A stretch of 48,403 bases of DNA from Candidatus Zixiibacteriota bacterium. Lineage in GTDB: Bacteria > Zixibacteria > MSB-5A5 > UBA10806 > 4484-95. Of the stretch, positions 40,450-48,403 are shown in pieces. The position numbers and the translations under genes were made by a program. Where the stretch lies: positions 1 to 48,403 of the forward strand of contig JAGGSN010000057.1 in NCBI GenBank assembly GCA_021159005.1. The letters run 5' to 3'. The notes beneath the pieces were generated by a model, which saw only the letters and a list, made by a program, of their open reading frames with translations, did not search any database and had not been told where the DNA came from. How positions within the stretch are numbered: the stretch's first letter is position 1; each line of letters opens with the position of its first letter.

Positions 40450-43400
40450 TCAAACCTCAATCGTTTTGCCGCCGCCAGCCCTGTCAATCTGCTTGTCCGA
40501 TTTAACCGTTTCTTTTCCCATAAAAAAGGCAACTATATCATCAAGGATACTATAAACAACCGGCACAACTACCAGCGTTAATATAGTAGAAGATATCAAG
40601 CCGCCAATAACAGCCTGCGCCATCGGCGCTTTAAACTCGGCGCCGCTGCCCAGACTTAAGGCAATCGGCAGCATACCAAATATCATAGCAAAAGTCGTCA
40701 TCAAAATCGGCCGTAATCTGATAGGCCCGGCTTTTAACAAAGCCTCATCACGCGACAACCCTTTTTGTCTCAGCTGTTTCGTGAAATCAATTAACAGAAT
40801 GGCGTTTTTCGTTACTAACCCCATAAGCAAAACAATCCCGATAAGCGAGGTGATGCTTAAAGAAGAACGCCAGATAAAAAGACCTAAAATTGCGCCCACG
40901 ATAGCTAAGGGCAATGACAGCATAATAGCGAAAGGATCGATAAATGATTCAAACTGTGAGGCTAATAGCAGGTAGATAAATATCACCGCCAAGGCTAAGG
41001 CCATGAAAATATTGGCAAATGATTCCTCCTGTATATTAGCCGCGCCTGTAGTTTCCACCTTAAAACCTGCGGGTATATTAAATTCGGGTATTTTTTCATA
41101 CACATGATTGACAACATCGCTCATCACATAGCCTTCATCTAAATTACAGCCCACCTTGATTTCTTTTTGACGGTTATAGCGTCTTATCTCAGTGGGGCTT
41201 GAGGCTGATGTCAGAGATGCTACTGTCCCCAGTTCAACCAACATGTCTTTACCGCCTACTTTTTTTCTCGATGGTATTTTCAACCGCGCGATATCATCAA
41301 GTCTGTTTCTGAATTCCGGCGCCAATTGAACCCTGATATCATATTCCTCATCCTTGTCCTTAAGCCTTGAGACCACAAAGCCGTCAACTAATTTCCGCAC
41401 GGTCATAGCCGCGCCGCCGATAGATATTCCCAAATCGCTGGCAAGGTCGCGGTCGATATTAATCTGTATTTCCGGTCGGGCTAATTTTTCGCTGTTTTCG
41501 AAATCGACACCGCCCGGCGCTTCACGCATAGCATTTTCAACTTTTTCAGCGAGTTCCTTGACAATTTCAAAGTCGGGACCTCTTACAGAAAATTCCACCT
41601 GCTGATTACCACCGCCGCCCTCTCCTTTTTCTGGCAATACTTGTATCGTAAGACCGGCGATATTAGCCAAATCATGTCTTGCCTGAGCGGTTAATTCGCC
41701 GGCGCTTTTATCGCGCTCTTCTATAGGCACAAGTTTTACAAATACATTGCCCTCATTAGCTGGTGTCTGCTCGCCGCCGATTTTAGTCAGTAAAAATTCA
41801 ATTTCGGAATAGGTCTTTAATCGTTTTTCAATTTTTTTAGCGAGTTCGCCCGTTCTTTCCAAAGAGGCGTCAGGACCGGCTTTAAAACTTACGAAAAACT
41901 GGCTCCGGTCTGATTGGGGGAAAAACTCGCTGCCAAGAAAACTGCCCAATATTAAAGATATTATAAATATAACAGCTGCTGCGGCAAGGGTTAAAAAGCG
42001 ATGATGCAAGACCCAGCGAAGAACGTTTTTATAACGGTCATTAAGTCTGTTGAAAAAGCCGTTCCACTTACCGGTAACCCATTTAACAGGATTGAACGAC
42101 TTGCTGCCTTCCGATGGTTCTTTTTTCTTAAGCCAGCGGGATGATAACATCGGCGTTAGCGTAAATGCTACAAACAGCGAGATGATGACCGCACCCGCAA
42201 CGGTAATCCCGAATTGATAGAAGAATTTGCCAATAATGCCCGACATAAACGCCACCGGCAAAAACACGACTACAATAGAAAAAGTTGTTGCCATAACTGC
42301 CAAACCAATTTCAGCAGTAGCGTTGCGCGCCGCCTGAAATGGTGATTCGCCCTCATCTAAATGCCGGTAAATATTCTCGATGACTACAATGGCGTCATCG
42401 ATTAACAGACCAACCGCCAGAGAAAGCCCTAAAAGGGTCATCATGTTTACTGTAAATCCAAACAGCTTCATCATGAAAAACGAGGCGATAATAGAGGTTG
42501 GAATTGCCAGCGCTGAGATAAAAGTCGAACGCCAATTAGCCAGAAATAAAAATATCACGAGCACCGCTAAGATGCCGCCGTATATCATATCGAAAACAAC
42601 ATGATGAATCGAATCTCTGATGAATACAGAATTGTCCTCAGCGACAACAATATTGATATCCGAAGGAATTTCACTTTTTAATTCGTCTAACCGCTTCAGG
42701 ATACCATCTGCAGTTTCGACAATATTGGCGCCCGATTGCTTGATAATCTCTAATGAAACGGTTTCCTGGCCATCCAATCGCGAAAGGCTTTCTTTTTCTT
42801 TGATGCCGTCTATGACCTGCGCAATATCATCAAGACGGATAACTTTGCCTTCCGAATTCTTGACTATTATCCGGGCAAGGTCGTCAACTGAGACGGCTCT
42901 GCCCATAACCCTAATCATCAAATCGTTGTTGCCTTGACTTAGTTTCCCGCCGGGGATTTCCATATTTGAGGAAGCTATTGCTCCGGCGATTTGATCAGGG
43001 ACAATATTTAAAGCGTTTATTTTATCTAAATCCAAGAGAACCTGAATTTCCCGTTCTGCGCCGCCGATAATTTGAGCCGAACCAACACCGGCTACTGTTT
43101 CCAGCCGGCGTTTCAGGAAATTCTTTACAAAACCGGTAATTTCCTTTAATGACCGCTCGCTTGAAACTGCCAAAGTTATTACCGGCAAGGCGGCAAAATC
43201 AAACTTCTGAATAACCGGCGCTTCAATATCAGTAGGCAATTCGGCAATAATACCGGCAATCTTATCTCGAACATCCTGAGCCGCTATATTGACATCGGTT
43301 TCGAGCGTAAATTCAATAAAAACCAAACCATAAGATTCTCGCGAGAATGATTGTATCCGCTTGATGCCGGAAATAGTATTTACGGCATCCTCGATATTTT

Positions 43401-43593
43401 TAGTAACATCACTTTCAACGGCATCCGGGTTGGCTCCGGGATATACAGTTGAAATGATTACAAAAGGCAATTCCACATCGGGAAATAATTCCGTGCTCAT
43501 CTGAAGGTATGACGATACTCCCATAACAACCAAAGCGGCTATTATCATTACTGTGAATACCGGTCTTTTTATTGCAGTATTAGCCAGATACAT
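40450..43593 (-). CDS. RND-family efflux transporter permease (AcrB-like)
   Basis: This 1047-residue inner-membrane proton-drug antiporter begins [20 protein letters not shown]. It has the TM4 motif [18 protein letters not shown] with the proton-relay pair Asp399/Asp400, two large periplasmic loops and a second membrane half ending in the usual basic tail. The length is typical of AcrB-type HAE pumps. Its start overlaps the adaptor gene by 14 nt, so pump and adaptor are co-translated. The substrate cannot be told from sequence. Confidence 0.96.
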   Translation of the reverse strand: MYLANTAIKRPVFTVMIIAALVVMGVSSYLQMSTELFPDVELPFVIISTVYPGANPDAVESDVTKNIEDAVNTISGIKRIQSFSRESYGLVFIEFTLETDVNIAAQDVRDKIAGIIAELPTDIEAPVIQKFDFAALPVITLAVSSERSLKEITGFVKNFLKRRLETVAGVGSAQIIGGAEREIQVLLDLDKINALNIVPDQIAGAIASSNMEIPGGKLSQGNNDLMIRVMGRAVSVDDLARIIVKNSEGKVIRLDDIAQVIDGIKEKESLSRLDGQETVSLEIIKQSGANIVETADGILKRLDELKSEIPSDINIVVAEDNSVFIRDSIHHVVFDMIYGGILAVLVIFLFLANWRSTFISALAIPTSIIASFFMMKLFGFTVNMMTLLGLSLAVGLLIDDAIVVIENIYRHLDEGESPFQAARNATAEIGLAVMATTFSIVVVFLPVAFMSGIIGKFFYQFGITVAGAVIISLFVAFTLTPMLSSRWLKKKEPSEGSKSFNPVKWVTGKWNGFFNRLNDRYKNVLRWVLHHRFLTLAAAAVIFIISLILGSFLGSEFFPQSDRSQFFVSFKAGPDASLERTGELAKKIEKRLKTYSEIEFLLTKIGGEQTPANEGNVFVKLVPIEERDKSAGELTAQARHDLANIAGLTIQVLPEKGEGGGGNQQVEFSVRGPDFEIVKELAEKVENAMREAPGGVDFENSEKLARPEIQINIDRDLASDLGISIGGAAMTVRKLVDGFVVSRLKDKDEEYDIRVQLAPEFRNRLDDIARLKIPSRKKVGGKDMLVELGTVASLTSASSPTEIRRYNRQKEIKVGCNLDEGYVMSDVVNHVYEKIPEFNIPAGFKVETTGAANIQEESFANIFMALALAVIFIYLLLASQFESFIDPFAIMLSLPLAIVGAILGLFIWRSSLSITSLIGIVLLMGLVTKNAILLIDFTKQLRQKGLSRDEALLKAGPIRLRPILMTTFAMIFGMLPIALSLGSGAEFKAPMAQAVIGGLISSTILTLVVVPVVYSILDDIVAFFMGKETVKSDKQIDRAGGGKTIEV

Positions 43594-44614
43594 TTTCGGT
43601 ATCCTTGTTAGAAATTATAACCGGTGCGGCATCACGCAAAGAGCTTTTTCCAACAACAACCACTTGTTGACCTTTCGATAGACCAGAAATGACCTGCGTC
43701 TTTTTGCCATCGGAAGCGCCAATAACAATCGTTTTAACATAAGCAGTATCGTTCTTGATTAAGTAAACTTTGCTGATACCCTCCTCGGAAAATATTGCCC
43801 GGTTGCTTATTGTGAGCGCGTCTTTGATATTATCTACAATCACTAAAGCTTTGGCATACATGCCGGGCTTAAGAACATTAGCAGGATTATCCATCTGTAG
43901 TTCAACTCTGAATAATCTGGTTTGAGGGTCAGCCGATTGAGAAATCTCAGCAACAACGGCGGAAATAGAGTCGCTCGAATCAAATAATATCTTGGCTGAC
44001 TGACCGACCTTTAGCTTTTCTACCTCACGAAGACCTGTAAATATTGTCAACCTCATTTTGTTCGTTCTGGCGATAGTGGCAATCGGGATGCCCATCGGCG
44101 CTTGCTGGCCAAGATTAACCGCTATTTCCGTAACGATACCATTGATTGGAGATGATAGCTCAACAGTAGCTTTAGCGGCAATGAAATTTGCCTTAGCAAC
44201 CTCATAAGCTGTTTTTACACCTTTAAAATTTACCTCAGAAATTGCCTTTTGCTCATACAGATTCTGCATCTTCTCATAGTTATCTTTCGCATTCTGATAA
44301 ACAGCATAAGCTTGATTGTATTGAGAAGTTGCACCATTCTTATCTAAGATAATTACAGGACTGCCTTTTTTAATACAACTCCCCTCTGATACCGGAATAT
44401 CAACGACAGTTTCAGGAATAAGGGCATATATTTTTGATTGCTCGGCTCCTTCAAGCGTGCCCGAATATGTTTTTATTACAGTTATATCGCCTGTTTCAAC
44501 AACATCAACCTCGACAGCGACCTTTTGCACAGAATCAACTTTTTGTTCATTAGAACCGCATCCGGCAATAATTAGCAGCAATATTAAGCCGGTCATTACA
44601 TATCGATTAATCAT
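43580..44614 (-). CDS. RND efflux periplasmic adaptor lipoprotein
   Basis: The 344-residue HlyD-type adaptor begins with a lipoprotein signal, MINRYVMTGLILLLIIAGC. Barrel-sandwich halves (VDIPVSEGSCIKKGSPVIIL; VELSSPINGIVTEIAVNLGQ), a short helical hairpin (about 90-135) and the beta-barrel follow. It links the RND pump to TolC. The ATG at 44614 has GGAG 8 nt upstream; the longer in-frame extension to 44674 would destroy the signal peptide. Confidence 0.93.
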   Translation of the reverse strand: MINRYVMTGLILLLIIAGCGSNEQKVDSVQKVAVEVDVVETGDITVIKTYSGTLEGAEQSKIYALIPETVVDIPVSEGSCIKKGSPVIILDKNGATSQYNQAYAVYQNAKDNYEKMQNLYEQKAISEVNFKGVKTAYEVAKANFIAAKATVELSSPINGIVTEIAVNLGQQAPMGIPIATIARTNKMRLTIFTGLREVEKLKVGQSAKILFDSSDSISAVVAEISQSADPQTRLFRVELQMDNPANVLKPGMYAKALVIVDNIKDALTISNRAIFSEEGISKVYLIKNDTAYVKTIVIGASDGKKTQVISGLSKGQQVVVVGKSSLRDAAPVIISNKDTENVSG

Positions 44615-44627
44615 TATAATTTCTCCA

Positions 44628-45962
44628 TCATTTAAGTAGATTATCTTCACCAAGAGCTTTTTGTAAAGCCGCATAACCGGTTGCCAAATTATAAAATGCT
44701 TTTATGCGATTAATTTCGGCTATCGACAGAGCAACTTCAGACTCAAAATATTCCAATTGAGTGCCAACACCGTTTTCATACCGTACCCGCGCAATCTCCA
44801 ATCCCCGCTTAGACATTTCTACAGCTTGTCCCCCAGCGGCTAAACTTTCACGCGCTTTCTGGTAGTTCCACCAGCTTTGCTCTATTTCAAGTTTAATATT
44901 TTCCTCGTATTCTTTTTCAGTTAGTTTCGATTGAGCCAGTTCTAATTTAGCCTGCTTAACTTTGGATGGCGTTCGCCATGAATCGAATAGCGGAACTGAA
45001 ATCATCAGCCCCGAAAATGAGCTCCTCCTCCAATCATCGCTGCCGGGCCATCTGTTGTTATCATATTGCGCCTGGTATTGAAGCGTCGTTAAAAAGTTTA
45101 TCGATGGTCTATAGCCTGCTTTAGCGACTGATACCGCTTTTTTCAACATTTTGGTTTGAAGTCTCATCATATCAATTTCCGGTCTTTTTTCTATGCAGGC
45201 AGTTTTCGCCGAATCAATATCAATATCAGGCATCAAATAAAGAACGCTGTCCATGCTGAATATTAGCTTGTTGTTTTCATTTTCCGGCAAACCAATAAGA
45301 TTATTTAAGGCTTTATGGGAAATTTTCGAGTTAGCTTCTGCTTCAATAAACCCGGGCTTGATATTAGCTGCTCTGACTTTAGCCATTAAAACATCATAGT
45401 CGGATACAATCCCCTGGGCGGCCATTTTTTCCACAACATCCAGTCCATCCTCGGCAAGCTCTACGGATTGTCTGGTTACCCTTAAAAGCTCATCCGCCAT
45501 AACTGCTAACCAGAAGGATCTAATGACATTAAGTTTTAACGACCTTTTTTTCATTTCCAGCTGCCGGGATGAGAATTTTTTATACATCTTGGCGATGCCC
45601 CAGGCTGTGAATACCCGCCCGCCGTTGTAAATCGGCTGGGTAACAGTCAAATCAGCTCTAAAGCTATTGACCGTACCCATTGGAAATTCCTGCTGCTGGC
45701 CATTAAAATCAATGATGAAAGAAGGTAGCTCCCAATTATGTATAACATTCAGACCGGCATTTAATTGAGGGAAAGCTGAGGCTTTTACCTCCGTAACCCT
45801 ATTCTTAGCTTTTTCAAGGTCTTTTTCAGCCTTAAGGTAGGATTCATTGTTTTGCAAAGCTAATTCTATCGCCTCATTTATAGTAAGCTCTGATTGGGCA
45901 AACAATGATGAAGATGCAAAAAGTATAATTAATATCAGTAAGCCAAGTGTTTTAAGATTCAC
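44628..45962 (-). CDS. TolC-family outer-membrane efflux protein
   Basis: The 444-residue protein has a signal peptide (cleavage near SLFAQ) and two structural repeats of the outer-membrane efflux family. The first opens with LTINEAIELALQNNESYLKAE, here LTINEAIELALQNNES; the second half ends RYENGVGTQLEYFESEVALS. It forms the outer-membrane channel for the adaptor and pump encoded downstream. It starts with GTG at 45962, 8 nt after AGGA, and lies 13 nt before the adaptor gene. Confidence 0.95.
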   Translation of the reverse strand: MNLKTLGLLILIILFASSSLFAQSELTINEAIELALQNNESYLKAEKDLEKAKNRVTEVKASAFPQLNAGLNVIHNWELPSFIIDFNGQQQEFPMGTVNSFRADLTVTQPIYNGGRVFTAWGIAKMYKKFSSRQLEMKKRSLKLNVIRSFWLAVMADELLRVTRQSVELAEDGLDVVEKMAAQGIVSDYDVLMAKVRAANIKPGFIEAEANSKISHKALNNLIGLPENENNKLIFSMDSVLYLMPDIDIDSAKTACIEKRPEIDMMRLQTKMLKKAVSVAKAGYRPSINFLTTLQYQAQYDNNRWPGSDDWRRSSFSGLMISVPLFDSWRTPSKVKQAKLELAQSKLTEKEYEENIKLEIEQSWWNYQKARESLAAGGQAVEMSKRGLEIARVRYENGVGTQLEYFESEVALSIAEINRIKAFYNLATGYAALQKALGEDNLLK

Positions 45963-46057
45963 TCAATATCCTTTCACAAAAAATTATTTTATTCAACATT
46001 GTAATCAACGTTATGTTCCAAAAAAAGTTTCACGCTTATTCTTCTGAGGATAATCAG

Positions 46058-46073
46058 TTTGATATATATCAAA
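46058..46073. promoter_or_regulatory. FNR/CRP-type binding site upstream of the tolC-RND operon
   Basis: TTTGATATATATCAAA is a perfect 16-bp palindrome and matches the FNR consensus TTGAT-N4-ATCAA at every fixed base. It lies about 100 bp upstream of the tolC-family start codon, at the 3' end of the preceding gene. Oxygen- or redox-dependent control of the efflux operon is inferred. Confidence 0.5.
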
Positions 46074-46536
46074 TTAATTCACTAACAGCCGAGCGAAACT
46101 GTTCCATATCGAACCCCGATGGTTCAAAGGCTTGTTTATAACGAACAGAGCCGTCATTGCCAATAACAAATACAAATGGATGGTATGATGGTTGAGCTTG
46201 GGATGAATCTATTATGCTAAACTGTTTGCCAACCCTCAGATCTCTGTCGCAGTATAAATTGTCGCCGAGACCTTCATCATCTTTAAACCTCTTTGCTAAT
46301 TTTAGCTTAATAGGCACAATAGCGGAAAGCCCGATTTTGAATCCGCTGGCTGTATCCGGCAGATTATTTTCCAGCTTATTGATTAATTCGGCTCCGTTTT
46401 TATCAGGGTTGACAAAAACAAGACAGGTAAACTTATCGCCCGACCTGTCAATAGGATCATGCATCCCGCCATTGATATCCGAAATCTTAAACTCCGAAAT
46501 GTTAAAACCGTCTCTAATTACATTTATATTATCCAT
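46069..46536 (-). CDS. Peroxiredoxin/thioredoxin-fold protein lacking the catalytic cysteine
   Basis: The 155-residue protein follows the AhpC/TSA layout. The strand FTCLVFVNPDKNGAELI stands where peroxiredoxins have the peroxidatic Cys, DRDLRVGKQFSI matches the central helix, and PFVFVIGNDGSVRYKQAF matches the C-terminal strands. The catalytic position has no Cys and no CxxC is present, so peroxidase activity is unlikely. A binding or regulatory role is possible. It is followed by the efflux operon and preceded by corA in the same direction. Confidence 0.65.
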   Translation of the reverse strand: MDNINVIRDGFNISEFKISDINGGMHDPIDRSGDKFTCLVFVNPDKNGAELINKLENNLPDTASGFKIGLSAIVPIKLKLAKRFKDDEGLGDNLYCDRDLRVGKQFSIIDSSQAQPSYHPFVFVIGNDGSVRYKQAFEPSGFDMEQFRSAVSELI

Positions 46537-46612
46537 AATTCCTCCGTTATTTCAATCTATTCCACTGATGTTATATCTCAGATAAAATAACGCCTTTTCT
46601 TTGGTTTTCTAA

Positions 46613-47578
46613 TTATAGCCAATCTTTTATTTTAAAAATAAAAAAGGTTATACCTATCACTATAAGCATCAAAAGCAGAGTGAAATAATAGCCAAGCTCC
46701 CATTCTAACTCCGGCATGTTTTTAAAATTCATTCCGTAAATTCCCGTAATAACCGAAAGCGGAAGCAATATGGCGGTAAACAGAGTTAGAGTTTTCATAA
46801 TGCGGTTGGTTTTGTCCGATGAGACTGAAAAATAAGCTTCCATAACAGAGGTTAAAAGGTCGCGAAAATGGTCAGCCATATCATTCACATGTGAAAGATG
46901 GTCGTAAATGTCCCTGAAATAAATCAGTAAATCAGAGCTTGTTAGCTTGTATTCACCGCGCGAGAAACGCCACATAATATCGCGCTGAGCTAAGGCATTG
47001 CGTTTCAAGGTGGCTATATCTTCTTTAAGTTCGAATATCTTTTTCAATAGTTCCCTATCGGGATTGCCGCTAAACACCTCAGCCTCGTAAACATCTATTG
47101 TCTTAGCAATCAATTTCAATGTATTAACATAATTATCTACCAGATTATCAACCAGAGAATGAAATATATAATCCGCTCCCCGCGATAATATCCTGTCATC
47201 ATGCAGGCACTTTTTCGCTAAAATATCTAAAGATGGAAATTTTTCTTTATGATAGCTGACGATATAATTTTTTCCTAAAAAGAAATCAATCTCCCTCGAA
47301 CCGAGTTCGTCCTCGGTTATGTAATCCGTTGTCCTGAAAACCATAAACAAATAGTCTTTAAATACTTCTAGCTTGGGATAAGAAACATCAATGGCGTCTT
47401 CAATAATTAACGGGTGAAATTTGAAATCCGAGTACAATATATATGATTCATCCTCATCGGGAGCATCGAAATCTATCCAGAATGTACTATCCTTAGCGCT
47501 GATTAAATCATTGAAAGGCAAAATGCCCTCATGAACATGACAGCCTGTTTCGGTGTTGAATTGAAGCGTCCGAATCAA
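46613..47578 (-). CDS. corA: CorA-type magnesium/cobalt transporter
   Basis: The 321-residue protein has the CorA plan: a cytoplasmic alpha/beta N-terminal domain, a long helix, and two C-terminal helices. The first helix ends with the pore signature GIYGMNF, followed by the loop MPELEW. It carries divalent cations (Mg2+, Co2+) across the inner membrane as a pentamer. It starts with TTG at 47578, overlapping the nth stop as TTGA, with GGAGG upstream. Confidence 0.95.
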   Translation of the reverse strand: MIRTLQFNTETGCHVHEGILPFNDLISAKDSTFWIDFDAPDEDESYILYSDFKFHPLIIEDAIDVSYPKLEVFKDYLFMVFRTTDYITEDELGSREIDFFLGKNYIVSYHKEKFPSLDILAKKCLHDDRILSRGADYIFHSLVDNLVDNYVNTLKLIAKTIDVYEAEVFSGNPDRELLKKIFELKEDIATLKRNALAQRDIMWRFSRGEYKLTSSDLLIYFRDIYDHLSHVNDMADHFRDLLTSVMEAYFSVSSDKTNRIMKTLTLFTAILLPLSVITGIYGMNFKNMPELEWELGYYFTLLLMLIVIGITFFIFKIKDWL

Positions 47579-48264
47579 ACCGCAGCCCTCCTTTTCCGCC
47601 TTAGGCTAATATTATAGCCGCATGATTGCGCTAAGAAACAAGCCTCACATAAAGGCTTTCTAGCTCGGCAGATTTGCCTTCCATGCTGAATAAGATTCAG
47701 ATGAAATTGATATAATTTAACCGTTCCTCGATAATTAAGAAAGTAGCTGTGAGCCTCACAGGCAGATAAATCCGGCGGCAAAATGCCAAGCCTTTCGGAA
47801 ACACGGCGAACATGCGTATCCACCGGCATAACATCCCGGCCAAGAGAAAATGCCAAGACGCAGGCGACGGTTTTTGGACCTACCCCATCAATGTTTTGCA
47901 GGTAATCATTTACCTGTTCATCAGTCTGATTATATAAAAAATCGAGATTCAATCTTCCTTGTGATTTTTTAATATCATTAAGCATCTTTAATATCCATGT
48001 CGCCTTGGTTTTGGCTAACCCGCCTGTTTTTATAGCCGACATCAGTTCTGCATGTGAAGCATTGGCTGTATCATCCCATGTTGGGAATTCCCTTTTTAGC
48101 GATTTATAAGCCCTATCTCTGTTTGTATCGTTTGTATTCTGTGATAGTATAGTAAAAACTAATTCAGTCAACGGGTCCTTGCTGTTTTTAAATACTTTTT
48201 CCCCATATTTTAAAGCCAGATTTTTATCGATTCTGACAACTCTTTCTTTCATTAGCGCACTCAT
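47575..48264 (-). CDS. nth: Endonuclease III (DNA glycosylase/AP lyase)
   Basis: This base-excision-repair enzyme removes oxidised pyrimidines. The helix-hairpin-helix IDGVGPKTVACVLAFSLG carries the catalytic Lys131, and the motif PVDTHVRR carries Asp149. The C-terminal [4Fe-4S] loop has the spacing C-x6-C-x2-C-x5-C (CRARKPLCEACFLAQSC). At 229 residues it is full length. The start at 48264 has a weak RBS; ATG at 48252 is an alternative. Confidence 0.95.
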   Translation of the reverse strand: MSALMKERVVRIDKNLALKYGEKVFKNSKDPLTELVFTILSQNTNDTNRDRAYKSLKREFPTWDDTANASHAELMSAIKTGGLAKTKATWILKMLNDIKKSQGRLNLDFLYNQTDEQVNDYLQNIDGVGPKTVACVLAFSLGRDVMPVDTHVRRVSERLGILPPDLSACEAHSYFLNYRGTVKLYQFHLNLIQHGRQICRARKPLCEACFLAQSCGYNISLRRKRRAAV

Positions 48265-48276
48265 AATAAACTTGCT

Positions 48277-48305
48277 ATTTTAATTCCTTATCATCAAAAA
48301 GTCAA
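48277..48305 (-). promoter_or_regulatory. Promoter of the nth-corA operon
   Basis: On the minus strand TTGACT (48300-48305), a 17-bp spacer and TAAAAT (48277-48282) lie just upstream of nth, giving a very short leader. Confidence 0.6.
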
Positions 48306-48317
48306 TACTTTTGACGA

Positions 48318-48337
48318 AGGAGTTTCCCCGTTTTTTT
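48318..48337 (+). repeat. Second copy of the contig-end terminal repeat
   Basis: AGGAGTTTCCCCGTTTTTTT matches the reverse complement of 93-111 of the left-end element. Here it is followed by unrelated sequence and, 21 nt later, by an ORF running off the window. This is what a full insertion sequence with its transposase gene would look like. Confidence 0.5.
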
Positions 48338-48357
48338 CTTATTCAATTGTAGTAACT

Positions 48358-48403
48358 ATGTTACAAAAAACAGTTGAGCCTCACATCCGTGAATGGTATT
48401 TTG
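48358..48403 (+). CDS. Possible start of a truncated ORF at the window edge
   Basis: An ATG at 48358 opens a frame reading MLQKTVEPHIREWYF before the sequence ends. There is no clear RBS. Its position just inside the terminal repeat suggests a transposase start, but fifteen residues are too few to identify it. Confidence 0.25.
   Translation, partial: MLQKTVEPHIREWYF

Overview
The window reads as a bacterial chromosomal contig from a Gram-negative, probably anaerobic or facultative member of the FCB side of the tree. Candidate phyla such as Zixibacteria, or relatives of Marinimicrobia or Gemmatimonadota, would fit. This placement is inference. It rests on a Tol/Ton system, lipoproteins and TolC-type export (an outer membrane), FlgD-like NYPNPF C-termini and a PorV-like barrel (typical of FCB bacteria), and an Hmc/Tmc-type respiratory complex (typical of sulfate reducers and relatives). 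No rRNA or other strong marker is present. Both ends carry the same terminal-repeat motif (CAGGAGTTTCCCCG-like), so the contig probably broke at copies of a mobile element.

Layout: (1) 1-112, a MITE-like element, then a tolQ-tolR-TolA/TonB operon (177-2009) and an orphan PilX-like pilin protein (2302-2796). (2) 2941-10552, minus strand: a lipid and translation housekeeping cluster, yceD-rpmF-plsX-[promoter with palindrome]-fabD-fabG-acpP-fabF-rnc-DUF2953-gerW/ytfJ-etfB. It lacks fabH and etfA. (3) 10553-11138, a divergent intergenic region full of inverted repeats, with a good promoter at its right end. (4) 11139-29152, plus strand: about 18 kb of nearly gapless genes. A divergent dipeptide-type ABC importer (binding protein, two permeases, two ATPases) is embedded among envelope lipoproteins, a PEGA/TPR-like membrane protein, three tail-anchored-looking secreted proteins, a PD40 propeller, a giant Ig-domain protein with a sorting-type C-terminus, a PorV-like barrel and a small secreted protein. 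This is the best candidate for an undescribed system. (5) 29244-36535, minus strand: a seven-gene transmembrane electron-transfer complex that combines all six Hmc-type subunits (HmcA with 16 CxxCH haem sites, HmcB, C, D, E, F) with a TmcD-type propeller as first gene; hmcD is only 43 codons. (6) tRNA-Gly(GCC) at 36984-37055. (7) 37233-39805, a MacA-like adaptor and MacB-like FtsX permease with no ATPase gene between them, only a cruciform repeat. (8) 39875-40134, a small promoter-ORF-terminator unit in a repeat-rich gap. (9) 40450-45962, minus strand: a TolC-adaptor-RND efflux operon with a perfect FNR/CRP-type box upstream. (10) 46069-48264, minus strand: a cysteine-less peroxiredoxin-like protein, CorA and endonuclease III.

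Working together: the Fab/Pls cluster makes acyl chains for membrane lipids. The Hmc/Tmc-like complex probably passes electrons between periplasmic cytochromes or the quinone pool and a cytoplasmic CCG-type FeS protein. The envelope is served by Tol/Ton, two tripartite-type exporters and the ABC/envelope supra-operon. Dispersed palindromes of at least two families sit in most intergenic gaps. TTG start codons are frequent, and three genes start with TTG inside a TTGA overlap with the preceding stop codon.
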